A stretch of 64,000 nt of DNA, taken from positions 82,273 to 146,272 of the forward strand of contig NZ_JBEWSZ010000007.1 in NCBI RefSeq assembly GCF_040537815.1, given 5' to 3'. Source of the DNA: Mesorhizobium shangrilense. Lineage in GTDB: Bacteria > Pseudomonadota > Alphaproteobacteria > Rhizobiales > Rhizobiaceae. Positions 45,959-54,697 of the stretch are shown in pieces. The position numbers were made by a program, and so were the translations under genes. Every line of letters starts with the position of its first letter. Within the stretch, counting starts at the first letter, position 1. The notes beneath the pieces are model-generated. The model searched no databases. It was not told where the DNA came from and saw only the letters and a program-made list of their open reading frames with translations.

Positions 45959-46047
45959 GGTCCCGAAAAATGCCCGATGGCGCCTGGCGACCTGGCAAGC
46001 TCTAGCGCAGCTTTGCTAGCCAACCGAGTGCTCTATCGCTTTGGTCA

Positions 46048-46089
46048 GGCCCGACAGCCCGATGGCCCACGTCTGAAGGCTGTCGGGCC
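46048..46089. repeat. Perfect 12 bp inverted repeat
   Basis: GGCCCGACAGCC (46048-46059) and GGCTGTCGGGCC (46078-46089) with an 18-base loop, 90 bp after the small secreted gene. A T-run is lacking, so it may be a transcript-stabilising hairpin or an element end rather than a terminator. Confidence 0.6.
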
Positions 46090-46271
46090 GCCCTTGTGAG
46101 GTGAGGCCCTTCTCGCAACGGAGCGAGCGCGCCCAAATGTTCACATTTATTGTCAAACAGGACGCGCTTTCGAGACAGAACGTCCGACCGAGTGTCCAAA
46201 GGGCTAGTGATCCACTGAGATTTAATGCAGAGAATTTTTCTCTGGGAAGCAAGCTGCCGATTGGATGATGC

Positions 46272-46495
46272 CTATGGTGAAGCGGGATAGAATTTTATCG
46301 CTTCGAGATCGGTCATATCCGCTGGCCCTCTCATAACCACATCAACCTCGAAGAAGCAGCCTGGTTTGATCGTGCCACTGAATTCGCCAGCGCAACTGTT
46401 CAGAATCTTGGCGTATTCCGAGGCGGGAACCCCTTTGACGGTGAGCACTGGCGCGCCTACCGGATCGCCAGTCTCGTTGACGCATAACAGACCCC
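46272..46495 (-). pseudogene. Unrecognised coding remnant
   Basis: A minus-strand frame without a start reads VNETGDPVGAPVLTVKGVPA, SEYAKILNSCAGEFSGTIKP and MRGPADMTDLEAIKFYPASP, then stops at 46272-46274. The composition is clearly protein-like, but the frame is closed by a stop just upstream and no family is recognised. It is either a gene missing its 5' end or one with a frameshift near 46,500. Confidence 0.35.
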
Positions 46496-46639
46496 GAAGC
46501 CGATGACAGCGGTTTCAATAGGGCAAAAAACCCGCTTCGTTTGGCCGATATAGTCGTTCGGAGAGACCGCCAGATCGACCAAGTTTTGTCGCTCCTGGCG
46601 CATCCCCGCCAGCGCGGCGACTGTGCAATTCCTCGGATT

Positions 46640-46916
46640 GAAGGAGGAGAAGGACGTGAGTTGGGTGATGCCAAGGCTTACCGCGCACCCGATCCGCACC
46701 TTCAGGGAGCGGGTCAAACTGAGTGCGGGCTTCCCACGGGTGCCACGGACCTACATCAATTGCATCGGCGACAAACCACTTGGCCAGCCAAAGAGCGCGC
46801 AAGCCGCTAATATCGAGGACTACCACGAGCTGCGAACGGGGCACGACGCCATGGTGACCGCACCAGACGATGTCGCCGAGTTGCTGAGCCGGATCGCGGA
46901 GGACACCACTGCATAG
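46640..46916 (+). pseudogene. Alpha/beta hydrolase, C-terminal fragment
   Basis: The frame contains RLTAHPIRTFRERVKLS, PRTYINCIGDKPLGQPKSAQ and YHELRTGHDAMVTAPDDVAE LLSRIAE-like text. This is the C-terminal part of the salicylate-esterase/hydroxynitrile-lyase-like alpha/beta hydrolases, with the catalytic His in GHDAMV. The nucleophile region and the first ~150 residues are absent. Upstream sequence belongs to other fragments. Confidence 0.7.
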
Positions 46917-47009
46917 CCCCGGAGCATCAGCGGACGCGCAGCAATCCGCTCGAATCTAAACGGCCGCTCTGCACAATTGCGAAGACGCCACTTTTAGTGA
47001 CCCAACCCA

Positions 47010-47384
47010 TTATGGTCTGCAGCTTTTTGCTTCCTCAAGGGTCGTAGCCCTGTTCACGCAATTCGAGAGCGTGTCAAAATCGGCCTTCATGGCGTTGAAA
47101 TTGACCACGAGAGAATTGAATTGGCTCACCTTGTCATCAATCTCTCGGACAGCATCATTGAACTTCGATTTGCAAATGAAGCCGTTATAGTCGCAGGCAT
47201 ACGAGTCGAAGCAGACCGCATCTTTTGAAACGCAGGTCGCATTGCTCTTACAGACGACAGCCCCGTAGTCCAAGCAGGCCGGTTCTCCAATTGAGCATGA
47301 GAAGGACTGCTGCCCGAAAGCGTCTGTGGCAATGCACATAAACATGGCCGCCGAGTATACAACCCGCCATATTCCCCGTCTCAT
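47010..47384 (-). CDS. Secreted Cys-rich protein with C-terminal coiled coil
   Basis: A 124-residue exported protein from ATG 47384 with GAGGGG upstream. The signal peptide (RRGIWRVVYSAAMFMCIATD) ends at AFGQQ. The mature part has eight Cys in a C-x5-C-type spacing (FSCSIGEPACLDYGAVVCKS, TCVSKDAVCFDSYACDYNGF), probably four disulphides. It ends with a helical, likely coiled-coil region KFNDAVREIDDKVSQFNSLV. Divergent from a lipoprotein gene at 47588. Function unknown; a periplasmic or surface role is inferred. Confidence 0.65.
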   Translation of the reverse strand: MRRGIWRVVYSAAMFMCIATDAFGQQSFSCSIGEPACLDYGAVVCKSNATCVSKDAVCFDSYACDYNGFICKSKFNDAVREIDDKVSQFNSLVVNFNAMKADFDTLSNCVNRATTLEEAKSCRP

Positions 47385-47587
47385 CGTCGAACGTCCCCTC
47401 CTCCTTCGGGACCGCAGGCCTGGTGATACCGCGCCGCTCAGTTCCCTCAAGGACATGCCCCGCCCATACCGTGCCCTGCAGTCTGTACTCCTCTGCATTG
47501 GCTGGCACAAATAAATCGATCGTCCAGACGAAACAAAACTACACCCTCGGTACTGATTTGCTCCACTGCTTGCTCGGGGGAGATCAA

Positions 47588-48049
47588 ATGAAAAAAATAT
47601 CGTTCGTCGTTAGCGCAGCTCTGTGCATCAGCAGCTGCTCTACAAGTCCTATCGTGTCCAACAGTGATCTCACGGCTATGAATACCGTGACGCTATGTCA
47701 TGCACTGGCTGCTAGTGCTGACGAGCAGTATCGAAGCAGAGTGGCAGCCCTTCTGGTTCGTCGGGGAGCGACGGCGGAGAAGTGCACTAGACTCATCCAA
47801 ACGGACAATGCTGTGGCAACCGGGATAGCAGTCGCGGGCGTCGCAGCTGCGGCGGGCGCGGCCGCGAAAAATGGTGGCGGGACCTACTACACTCCCCAGG
47901 TCTATGGGGTGGCTTGGGATCAATTCTACGACCAGTATCACAACCTCACATGGCGGTGCCGCGACAGGTCCACAGGGCGGTTTGTCGATGACTACTACTG
48001 CAACGGCTTACCTATGGTGGACAGCACATGGCCGGGTTGGTCGGCGTAG
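47588..48049 (+). CDS. Small lipoprotein, hypothetical
   Basis: A 153-residue protein from ATG 47588 with GGGGGAGAT upstream. The signal MKKISFVVSAALCISSCSTS has a lipobox-like ISSC with Cys about residue 17, so lipid attachment is likely. Then come a helical region (TVTLCHALAASADEQYRSRV), a hydrophobic Ala/Gly stretch (ATGIAVAGVAAAAGAAAKNG) and a Trp/Tyr-rich C-terminus. Divergent from the Cys-rich exported protein. No known family. Confidence 0.65.
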   Translation: MKKISFVVSAALCISSCSTSPIVSNSDLTAMNTVTLCHALAASADEQYRSRVAALLVRRGATAEKCTRLIQTDNAVATGIAVAGVAAAAGAAAKNGGGTYYTPQVYGVAWDQFYDQYHNLTWRCRDRSTGRFVDDYYCNGLPMVDSTWPGWSA

Positions 48050-48336
48050 CATTGGCTATAATCGATCGCGCGACACGCTAACCCATTTCAGGGAAACGTA
48101 TTCAGACCTGCCGGCCATCCTGCCCGGCCCTGCCAGCAGCTGGTGGACCGCACGTTAAGGGCTATCTTTGCCGCGCAGAACTCTCGCCGTCCGATAGGGC
48201 GGCGGGGCCGGCGCCGCAGGGCGGGCTCGGTCCCGTGATGTTGGCTTTCGTGGGGATAGAGGATCGGCTATGGATCTAGCGCGCTCGTTTGCGGGCGCCA
48301 ATCGCGCAGCAAAAAAGCGAGCCCGGGAGGATCACC

Positions 48337-48633
48337 ATGCATCTGTCGAACGAGAGCATCATTGTCATATTGGTAGTTGGCCTCATCGCCGGGTGGCTGG
48401 CCGGGAAGATCGTACGCGGAGCCGGTTATGGCCTGATCGGGGATATAGCCATCGGGATCATCGGCGCGTTCATCGGTGACTGGCTGCTGCCCAGCTTGGG
48501 CATCCATCTCGGGAGCGGAACGATCAGCTCGATCGTGAACGCCACCATCGGCGCGATTGTCCTTCTCCTGATCATCAGGTTGGTTGCTGGTGGAGGCCGT
48601 TTCGGTGGCGGATGGGGTCGTCGCTGGCGATAA
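48337..48633 (+). CDS. GlsB/YeaQ/YmgE-family stress-response membrane protein
   Basis: A 98-residue inner-membrane protein with three hydrophobic segments: IIVILVVGLIAGWLAGKIV, LIGDIAIGIIGAFIGDWLLP and IVNATIGAIVLLLIIRLVAG. The GWLAGKIVRGAGYGLIGDI text is the family signature (transglycosylase-associated protein family). The last residues are Gly/Arg/Trp rich. ATG 48337 follows GGGAGGATC. These proteins are induced in stationary phase or stress. Single gene. Confidence 0.93.
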   Translation: MHLSNESIIVILVVGLIAGWLAGKIVRGAGYGLIGDIAIGIIGAFIGDWLLPSLGIHLGSGTISSIVNATIGAIVLLLIIRLVAGGGRFGGGWGRRWR

Positions 48634-48638
48634 TAAGG

Positions 48639-49356
48639 ATGCGGTTTGCCTTTGGGTCACAACCGACCGTGGCCCTTGTCGCGGCGTTTATAATCTGTCT
48701 TGCGCTTACCAATGCCGATGCGGTCGATTGGCGGGATATTACAGCCGCTACAGCAAGAAATTTTCCAAGCTGACCGTCGTGGCGACTTCAAAAGTGCCGC
48801 CCATGCCGCCGAAGAATGCGTGACGATGGCATCGGCGGAATCCGATAAATTGCCCTATTACTGCGCATACTACCTCAGCTCCGCACTCAAATTGGGGAAG
48901 GGCATTCTTCGCGACCAGAATCGCGCCTTCCCTCTTTTAAAGAGCATCACGGCGAAGGATCTGGACGACGAGGCGGCACTGGCCTTGGTGGAAAACTACC
49001 TGGACGGAGCGGGCACGCCTCGTGACGCAATTGAGGCGGGGATTGTGTTTTGGCGGGTTCAGCACGGCGCTTGGTCGATTTACAGCGCCTATTGGGGCAT
49101 GTGTAACGAATGCGAAGAGTTCCGTAAACACGAGCGGATTGTCGCCTACCGGATCGCACGAGAACTTACGGCGGAGGAGAAGCAAACGGCCGAAAGTCTC
49201 GCCATTGCGCGTTTCCCTGCAATAGCAGAGCGAGCCAAGCATCGAGACGCCCAGATCAAGCGGATGCAGGCCCTGATACTGGCCCTGATCGCGGTGGTCG
49301 GCTGTCTGATTTGGTGGCGGCGGCGGTCACGTAAACAAAGCTACGTAGCACATTAA
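48639..49356 (+). pseudogene. Sel1/TPR-like membrane-anchored protein, frameshifted near the N-terminus
   Basis: ATG 48639 (AAGGA just upstream) begins a signal-like frame, MRFAFGSQPTVALVAAFIIC, LALTNADAVDWRDI. About base 48,740-48,760 the reading has to change frame to continue with LQPLQQEIFQADRRGDFKSA. The rest, to 49356, is a helical-repeat protein (YYCAYYLSSALKLGKGILRD, DEAALALVENYLDGAGTPRD) with a C-terminal membrane segment (ALILALIAVVGCLIWW) and a basic tail. The repeats resemble Sel1-like units. Alternatively an internal ATG at 48700 is used and the exported form is lost. Confidence 0.55.
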
Positions 49357-49464
49357 AGGCTGAAGGCCTCATTCTCACCCTGCTGTGAACGCCCTTGCTC
49401 GCATTTCGGACCCGTCTATTCGTCGCACTGTCTGACGATCGGGTTGTTTGGGATGGATCCGTGA

Positions 49465-50121
49465 TCAGAATTTGTAATTCAGGCCGACGACGGCGGTATG
49501 TATCTGTGTTTTGGCGCGGACAAGGCTATCAGTCAGGTAGTCATCCGAACCCAGATCGAAATACTTGTATTCCGCCTTGGCTGTCCAATGCTGGTCGAAC
49601 GCATATTCGGCGCCCAGGCCGACGGTCCATCCGGCTCTCGTTTTCTTTGTATCGAACGTTGTGCCGCCAGAATTACGGTCATAGATGTCGATGGTCCCGT
49701 AACCCAAGCCGCCGGTGCCATAGATCAGCAGATCATTCATAGCCAGCCCGAGCCTGCCGCGAACGGAGCCGAGCATGCTTACCTTGGAACCGCAAGTAAA
49801 AGTCGGGTTAGGGCACTCCGTGGAGCCGTTGATGTCGGCAGCCGAGATGTCGGCTTCCACGCCGTAAACGATATTGTCGGTCTGGAAGTTGTAGCCAACC
49901 TGCAAGCCACCAAGAGCGCCGCTGCCGTTGTGGTTGGCAGGATTGGGTGCGGGCAGGAAGTCAAAATCGACATGGTCCCAGCCGCCACCGGCATGAACGC
50001 CGACATAGGCTCCCGACCAGTTGTATGTTGAAGCCACCGGGACCTCGGCCACAGCGTCCGCCGCCACGGCGCCGGTCGCAAGTCCAGCAAGCATGGTTGC
50101 CGCTAGAAGGATCGACTTCAT
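49465..50121 (-). CDS. Omp25/Omp31-type outer membrane porin
   Basis: A 218-residue outer-membrane beta barrel. The signal peptide MKSILLAATMLAGLATGAVA precedes ADAVAEVPVASTYNWSGAYV. Alternating strands follow (GALGGLQVGYNFQTDNIVYG, VRGRLGLAMNDLLIYGTGGL, GWTVGLGAEYAFDQHWTAKA), and the last residue is the Phe of HTAVVGLNYKF needed for BAM recognition. The family is abundant in Brucella and Mesorhizobium. ATG 50121. It stands alone, 180 bp from the HGGxTG gene. Confidence 0.95.
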   Translation of the reverse strand: MKSILLAATMLAGLATGAVAADAVAEVPVASTYNWSGAYVGVHAGGGWDHVDFDFLPAPNPANHNGSGALGGLQVGYNFQTDNIVYGVEADISAADINGSTECPNPTFTCGSKVSMLGSVRGRLGLAMNDLLIYGTGGLGYGTIDIYDRNSGGTTFDTKKTRAGWTVGLGAEYAFDQHWTAKAEYKYFDLGSDDYLTDSLVRAKTQIHTAVVGLNYKF

Positions 50122-50306
50122 TTAAAACCCCCTCACCAAATCACAAATTAATATAGCAGCTTCTAATGAAGAACCCTCGCGTTTGCCAGCGGCGGTTTCC
50201 GGAACGTTACTTTCTGTTGCATATTTGGCACAATCATGCGGCAGGACTTTGCCGATTGACGCGAGATACTACAGAATATGAAACATGGACGTCACGCTAA
50301 ATGCAC

Positions 50307-50567
50307 TTATCGCATACTGCCGATCGTCCGACGCGCCTCCGCAATCACCGCCGCAATTTCTCTACGCTGACCTATGGCCTCACAAGTAAAGCGGCCGTGC
50401 TTGTATAGCCCGTGCCCTGATCCTGTTGGCACTCCACCGCCAGCCCCGTGAAATCGGCAGACGTTATGTCCGCGTTTGGCAGGCGCTTTGCAACCAATTC
50501 CACTACGCTTGCTACGCGCCCGGCACCGTGGCGCTGCGTGCGCCTTGTCCATGGGGTTACCGTTCAT
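50307..50567 (-). CDS. HGGxTG-motif protein, phage-related, 5' end at the IS21 border
   Basis: An 86-residue basic protein with CRARSKRSGIGCKAPAKRGH, then VCRFHGAGGGVPTGSGHGLY KHGRF-like text: a Cys-x-His cluster and HGA-x-GG motif as in HGGxTG proteins of phages and mobile DNA. I start it at ATG 50567, immediately inside the IS21 left end (about 50,570), so its natural upstream region was displaced. A downstream ATG (MDKAHAAP) is another choice. The role may be in DNA packaging or transfer, which is inference. Confidence 0.65.
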   Translation of the reverse strand: MNGNPMDKAHAAPRCRARSKRSGIGCKAPAKRGHNVCRFHGAGGGVPTGSGHGLYKHGRFTCEAIGQRREIAAVIAEARRTIGSMR

Positions 50568-50861
50568 TTTCTTGACCCACCCCACCCCCATGGGCAACGT
50601 TGCCGACGATGGCTTGCCCGCCCTTCTCGATCGTGACGCGCTCCACAATCACCCGCTGCTCGCCTTTGCTGCGATAGCGCTTCAACGCCCCCACCTGGGC
50701 CGCAAACGTGTCAAACGGCTCCCAAAACTGACCCTCGATCGGCGTCCAATTTTGACCCCCCTTATGTAATGCGCGGCGGTCAGCGTTCGCCCGGGCGGAG
50801 TTGGTCAGGGTTGCGCAGCCCGGGCGAGCGCGGATTGCGCTTGGCTGCTTGATTGGGGTGA

Positions 50862-51590
50862 TCAGGCGCGGCTCTTGAAGCGCCAGGACTCGTTTCCGGT
50901 CTCGATGATCTCGCAATGATGGGTGAGACGGTCGAGGAGCGCTGTCGTCATGTTGGCGTCGCCGAAGACGGCGGGCCATTCTCCGAACGCCAGGTTGGTG
51001 GTGACGATGATCGAGGTCCGTTCATAGAGCCTGCTGATCAGGTGGAAGAGCAATTGCCCGCCGGCTTGCGCGAACGGGAGATAGCCGAGTTCATCGAGCA
51101 CGACGAAGTCGAGCCGGGTGAGGTAATCGGCGATACGGCCCTGCTTGCCGGCGCGGTGCTCGGTCTCGAGCCGGTTGACGAGATCGATGACGTTGAAGAA
51201 GCGGCCACGTGAGCCGTTGCGGATCAGGGCGCGGGCAATGGCGATTGCCAAATGCGACTTGCCGGTTCCGGTGCCGCCGATGAGCACGGCGTTGCGCTGG
51301 TCGGCGACGAAGGTGCCGTTGGCAAGGTCCCGGACCAGCACCTCGTTGACCGGCGTGCCGTCGAAGTCGAACTCATCGATGTCCTTGGCGATCGGCAGCT
51401 TGGCGACGGTGAGCTGGTATTTGATGGAGCGGGCCTGCTTCTCGGCGATCTCGGCCGAGAGAAGATCGCCGACGATCCTCGGCGGCTCGTGCTGGCGCTT
51501 GATGCCTGTCGCCATGACCTCGTCATAGGCGCCGCGCATCCCGTAGAGCTTCAGCGCCCCCATCAGTTCCAGAACCTGCGCGCGTTCCAA
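50862..51590 (-). CDS. istB: IS21 helper ATPase IstB
   Basis: A 242-residue AAA+ ATPase. The Walker A motif is [15 protein letters not shown], Walker B is [14 protein letters not shown], and the sensor region [14 protein letters not shown] is in place. It regulates the transposase and recognises the target in IS21 transposition. It overlaps the end of istA by 28 bp, as expected for coupled translation. Full length. Confidence 0.96.
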   Translation of the reverse strand: MERAQVLELMGALKLYGMRGAYDEVMATGIKRQHEPPRIVGDLLSAEIAEKQARSIKYQLTVAKLPIAKDIDEFDFDGTPVNEVLVRDLANGTFVADQRNAVLIGGTGTGKSHLAIAIARALIRNGSRGRFFNVIDLVNRLETEHRAGKQGRIADYLTRLDFVVLDELGYLPFAQAGGQLLFHLISRLYERTSIIVTTNLAFGEWPAVFGDANMTTALLDRLTHHCEIIETGNESWRFKSRA

Positions 51591-53095
51591 CAGCTTGCCC
51601 TCCTGAGTCTGTCGTAGCGGGCGCAGTCGGCCTGCGGCTCGTGTTGCAGGCGAAGAGCGTCCGGGGTGAGAATGGTGACGGCCGGCGCCGGATCGCGCTG
51701 CCGCGCCAGGATGTTGATGATGACGGCGGATGAGCAGACATTCTGATCGAGCGCGTCCTGGCAGGCAGCCTCCACGGCATCGATGCCGTCGGTCAACACC
51801 GTGGCCAGGATCGACACCATCTGCCGATCGCCGTCATGCGCCGCTTTTAATCGGCGTCGGATACGCTCCATCGCTGGTGGCAGAGCCCAGTCCCGGAATG
51901 GCGCGCCATTGCGCAGCGCACCGGGCTTGCGGGCAAGTACAGGGACGTAATGCCAGGGATCGTAGACCGTCTCGTTCCGCCCGAAGGAGCGGGCATGTTC
52001 GGCGACGACCACGCCGTCCTGGCGGATGACGATCCTGTCGGCATAGGCATGGATCTCGACCGGGCGGCCGACGGCCGTCGATAGGACCGAGTATTTGTTG
52101 GTGTCGAAGCGAACCGTGCAGGTCTTCGACACCGAGGCCGGCACCGTGTGGAATCCGTCGAAGGGGCCGCGATACTCGACCAGTTTGCCGCGCTCTTCCT
52201 CGAACACGTTCCAGATCGTTCGTTCCGGTTGCTCGACGTGACGGTGCGCCTTGGCGTAGGCGACGCACTTGTCCTGCAGCCAGGCGTTCAGCTCCTCATA
52301 GGTCTTGAAGCGCAGCCTGGGCGTGAAGAAGCGCTCGCGCACCAGCCCGACCTGGTTCTCGACCTGACCCTTCTCCCAGCCCGACGCTGGCGTGCAGGCG
52401 ACCGGCTGCACCAGATAATGGCTGCACATCTGCAGGAAGCGGCGATTGTATTGGCGGTCCTTGCCAACAAAGATCGTTTCCACCGCCGTCTTCATGTTGT
52501 CGTAGATGCCGCGCGTGCAGGCGCCGCCGAAGAAGGCAAAGGCCCTGTCATGGGCGTCGAACACCATCTCCTGCGTCTCGCGCGGATAGGCCCTGACGAA
52601 CATCATGCGGCTGTGGCAGAGCCGGACATGGGCGACCTTCACGGTCACTGTCACGCCGTTGATCAGGACGATCTCGTGGCTCCAGTCGAACTGGTAGGCC
52701 TCGCCCGGCGCGAAGAACAGCGGCACATAGGCGTCCGCCGTCGCCGACCCCTGCGCCTTCGCCCAGCTCTTCGCGTAGCGGCGGACGGCGTCATAGCCAC
52801 CCTCGTAGCCGAGACTGCAAAGCTCTTCGTAGATCCGGATCAGTGTCAGTTGCTCGCGCGCCGCCTTGCCACGGTTGCCATTCAAAAACCCGTCAAGCTG
52901 ATCCTGCCACGGACCGATCTTCGGCTTGGGCTGCCGCTCGCGTTCGTAGGAGAACGATGTCTCATTGGATCTGAGAATCTTGCGGACGGCGTTCCGCGAC
53001 ACATGCAGTTCGCGGCAAATCCGCTTGAGCGACCATCCTTGCACATGGAATGCGCGCCGAACTCGGGCAATCGTATCCACCGACTTCATCCCCAC
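51563..53095 (-). CDS. istA: IS21 transposase IstA
   Basis: A 510-residue DDE transposase. The N-terminal HTH has [20 protein letters not shown]. The rve core includes [15 protein letters not shown] (first Asp), [14 protein letters not shown] (second Asp) and [19 protein letters not shown] (Glu). The C-terminal beta domain contains [20 protein letters not shown]. Intact and likely functional. It is unrelated in copy to the IstA-type fragment near 33.8 kb. Confidence 0.97.
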   Translation of the reverse strand: MGMKSVDTIARVRRAFHVQGWSLKRICRELHVSRNAVRKILRSNETSFSYERERQPKPKIGPWQDQLDGFLNGNRGKAAREQLTLIRIYEELCSLGYEGGYDAVRRYAKSWAKAQGSATADAYVPLFFAPGEAYQFDWSHEIVLINGVTVTVKVAHVRLCHSRMMFVRAYPRETQEMVFDAHDRAFAFFGGACTRGIYDNMKTAVETIFVGKDRQYNRRFLQMCSHYLVQPVACTPASGWEKGQVENQVGLVRERFFTPRLRFKTYEELNAWLQDKCVAYAKAHRHVEQPERTIWNVFEEERGKLVEYRGPFDGFHTVPASVSKTCTVRFDTNKYSVLSTAVGRPVEIHAYADRIVIRQDGVVVAEHARSFGRNETVYDPWHYVPVLARKPGALRNGAPFRDWALPPAMERIRRRLKAAHDGDRQMVSILATVLTDGIDAVEAACQDALDQNVCSSAVIINILARQRDPAPAVTILTPDALRLQHEPQADCARYDRLRRASCWNARRFWN

Positions 53096-53205
53096 ACCAT
53101 CCGCTCGCCACGACGAGCTGATGGTCGCAAATCAAAAGCATCAGGGGGGTCAAAATTGGACGCCGATTCCCCGGCTTATGGGGTCAATTTTGCACGCCGA
53201 TTCAC

Positions 53206-53751
53206 AACCAGGTGCCGATTCCACCGGGCTCATACCTGTCATCATGACGGTCGATGACGGACTCGAGGCTACTATTCCGCGAGACTGGTCCCAACGGAAC
53301 CCGCCCGTATCGCACGACGACCGCGCAATTCGGAGACGCCATAGACGAGGCCTATCGCTGGTCGCCCCGTCCAATCTGCCACTGCCCACGCGCTGTCGTG
53401 TGGGAATATCGTAGTTGGAGTCAGAGTAGCTGAAGTCAGAGTAGCTGAACAAGAGGCAACTCTGCGTCGAAATGCAAGTTCGAGGTGCGAGCCGGCAATT
53501 CAAACCAGAAGTGATTCTTCCGTAAACTCAAGTGTATTGGTGACTGGCTCGCGAACCTCTCTAAACGGTACTGCGAGAACCGGTTAGACTTGTCGATGAT
53601 CTTACTGCGCGCGGCCGAGAATCTGTGAAGGCGGCTTACAGGGGCGCGATCTCCTCAGAGGAAGTTCGGCGCAGTGAGCTGTCTGAAGATCACACTGCAA
53701 CCCGTGAGTAGAGAGCCCATGACCTCGGAGACAGGGCAAATGGAGAAGCAA
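53206..53751. other. Intergenic stretch without a recognised gene
   Basis: About 545 bp between the IS21 right end and the HTH regulator. It has a perfect 15 bp tandem duplication at 53419-53448. No reading frame has recognisable motifs. The DNA may be a remnant of a gene interrupted by the insertion. Confidence 0.45.
53419..53448. repeat. Two perfect tandem copies of a 15 bp unit
   Basis: AGTCAGAGTAGCTGA occurs at 53419-53433 and again at 53434-53448 without a gap. It lies in a non-coding stretch beside the IS21 element; replication slippage is the simplest origin. Confidence 0.85.
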
Positions 53752-54555
53752 TCAAGCGGGACTGGAGCTTAAGGTGCCGGTGAATCTTCCAGATTGAAGA
53801 TAGCGCCGAATTCTGGGATCTATCCTTCGGTCTTCTATCGGGTAGGATCCACAAGATCGCATCTGCTCCTTCAAATTGATCACATGCCCCAGATATTTTA
53901 ATGCGATCGGCGACGCAAAAGGTTCCCGATGCACCTGGGAGGTCACTCCGAAGGTCAGTCCGGTTAGGACATCGAGCCTTTTCCGGTAGGACGGGAACAG
54001 CATCGACTCGACGAGCGAGTCCCCTGAAAGGGTCTCAAACTCCATTATGAAGATGCAGTTTCCGAGGTAACTCACGAGTCCTGTGTACTTCGACAGATGC
54101 GGCACGGCTTCGGCGGAACCGGACGACCTCTCTATCGTCCGGCTCAATATCTTGCCTTGGCTTTCATAAATATGCGTCAGCGACCTCGTCACATATCCAG
54201 CGGTATACGGCACCAGAAAGTGCATGTGGTAGTAGCCCAAGAGCTGCCGCATTTTCTGCAGGTCGCCAGGAAACGCTCTGTCGATCATGCGGGCGACGGA
54301 ATTGCGAAACGGCAGTTCATGGGGCGCGGGATTTGGATTGTGTACCTGCTTCGTGTTCAGCAGATCGTCGATGCGTATTCCCAGTCCGCGCGCGATGCGC
54401 TGAAGGTTATGGTTCGAAGGCCGCGATGTGCCGGCCAGATAGCGGGCGAATTGCTGGCGATTGAAGTCCATCGCCCGGCACGCTTCCGAGACGGACCGGT
54501 ATCCTGAACAAAGAAGCCGCAAATTTTCCGCCAGAAAATCGCCCATCCACCCCAC
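53752..54555 (-). CDS. Helix-turn-helix (XRE-type) regulator divergent from the peptide operon
   Basis: A 267-residue regulator. The N-terminal HTH includes SVSEACRAMDFNRQQFARYL and the third-helix segment GTSRPSNHNLQRIARGLGIR, like the lambda-repressor fold. The C-terminal 180 residues (YYHMHFLVPYTAGYVTRSLT, CIFIMEFETLSGDSLVESML) form an unrecognised sensor domain. It is divergent from the ABC substrate-binding gene, with ~140 bp between, and probably controls that operon. Start ATG 54555 (or 54546). Confidence 0.82.
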   Translation of the reverse strand: MGWMGDFLAENLRLLCSGYRSVSEACRAMDFNRQQFARYLAGTSRPSNHNLQRIARGLGIRIDDLLNTKQVHNPNPAPHELPFRNSVARMIDRAFPGDLQKMRQLLGYYHMHFLVPYTAGYVTRSLTHIYESQGKILSRTIERSSGSAEAVPHLSKYTGLVSYLGNCIFIMEFETLSGDSLVESMLFPSYRKRLDVLTGLTFGVTSQVHREPFASPIALKYLGHVINLKEQMRSCGSYPIEDRRIDPRIRRYLQSGRFTGTLSSSPA

Positions 54556-54697
54556 CTCGCTGTTTTGTGCAGCATAGCTGCAAGTAGCGCAAATTCAACG
54601 CATCTCGCTGCGTTGTCAGGCGAACAGGATCTCGGAATCATCAGCGAATACGCTCAAGAGCTGAGTGAGATACTTTTCAACAAGGAGAACTCGTCAG

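Larger units (their letters stand above)
50570..53205. mobile_element. IS21-family insertion sequence with istA and istB
   Basis: Both genes are intact and read leftwards. Terminal repeats were found: ATCGGCGTCCAATTTTGACC (from 50738, continuing CCCC to 50761) is the inverse of GGGGGGTCAAAATTGGACGC (from 53144, to 53168). A second copy of the motif, GGGGTCAATTTTGCACGCCG, is at 53180-53199. Multiple end repeats are typical of IS21. The exact tips were not fixed, and target duplications were not found. Confidence 0.9.

Noticed and set aside
53206..53503. Minus-strand frame beyond the IS21 right end
   Set aside because: It contains the tandem duplication and has no motif; treated as non-coding.
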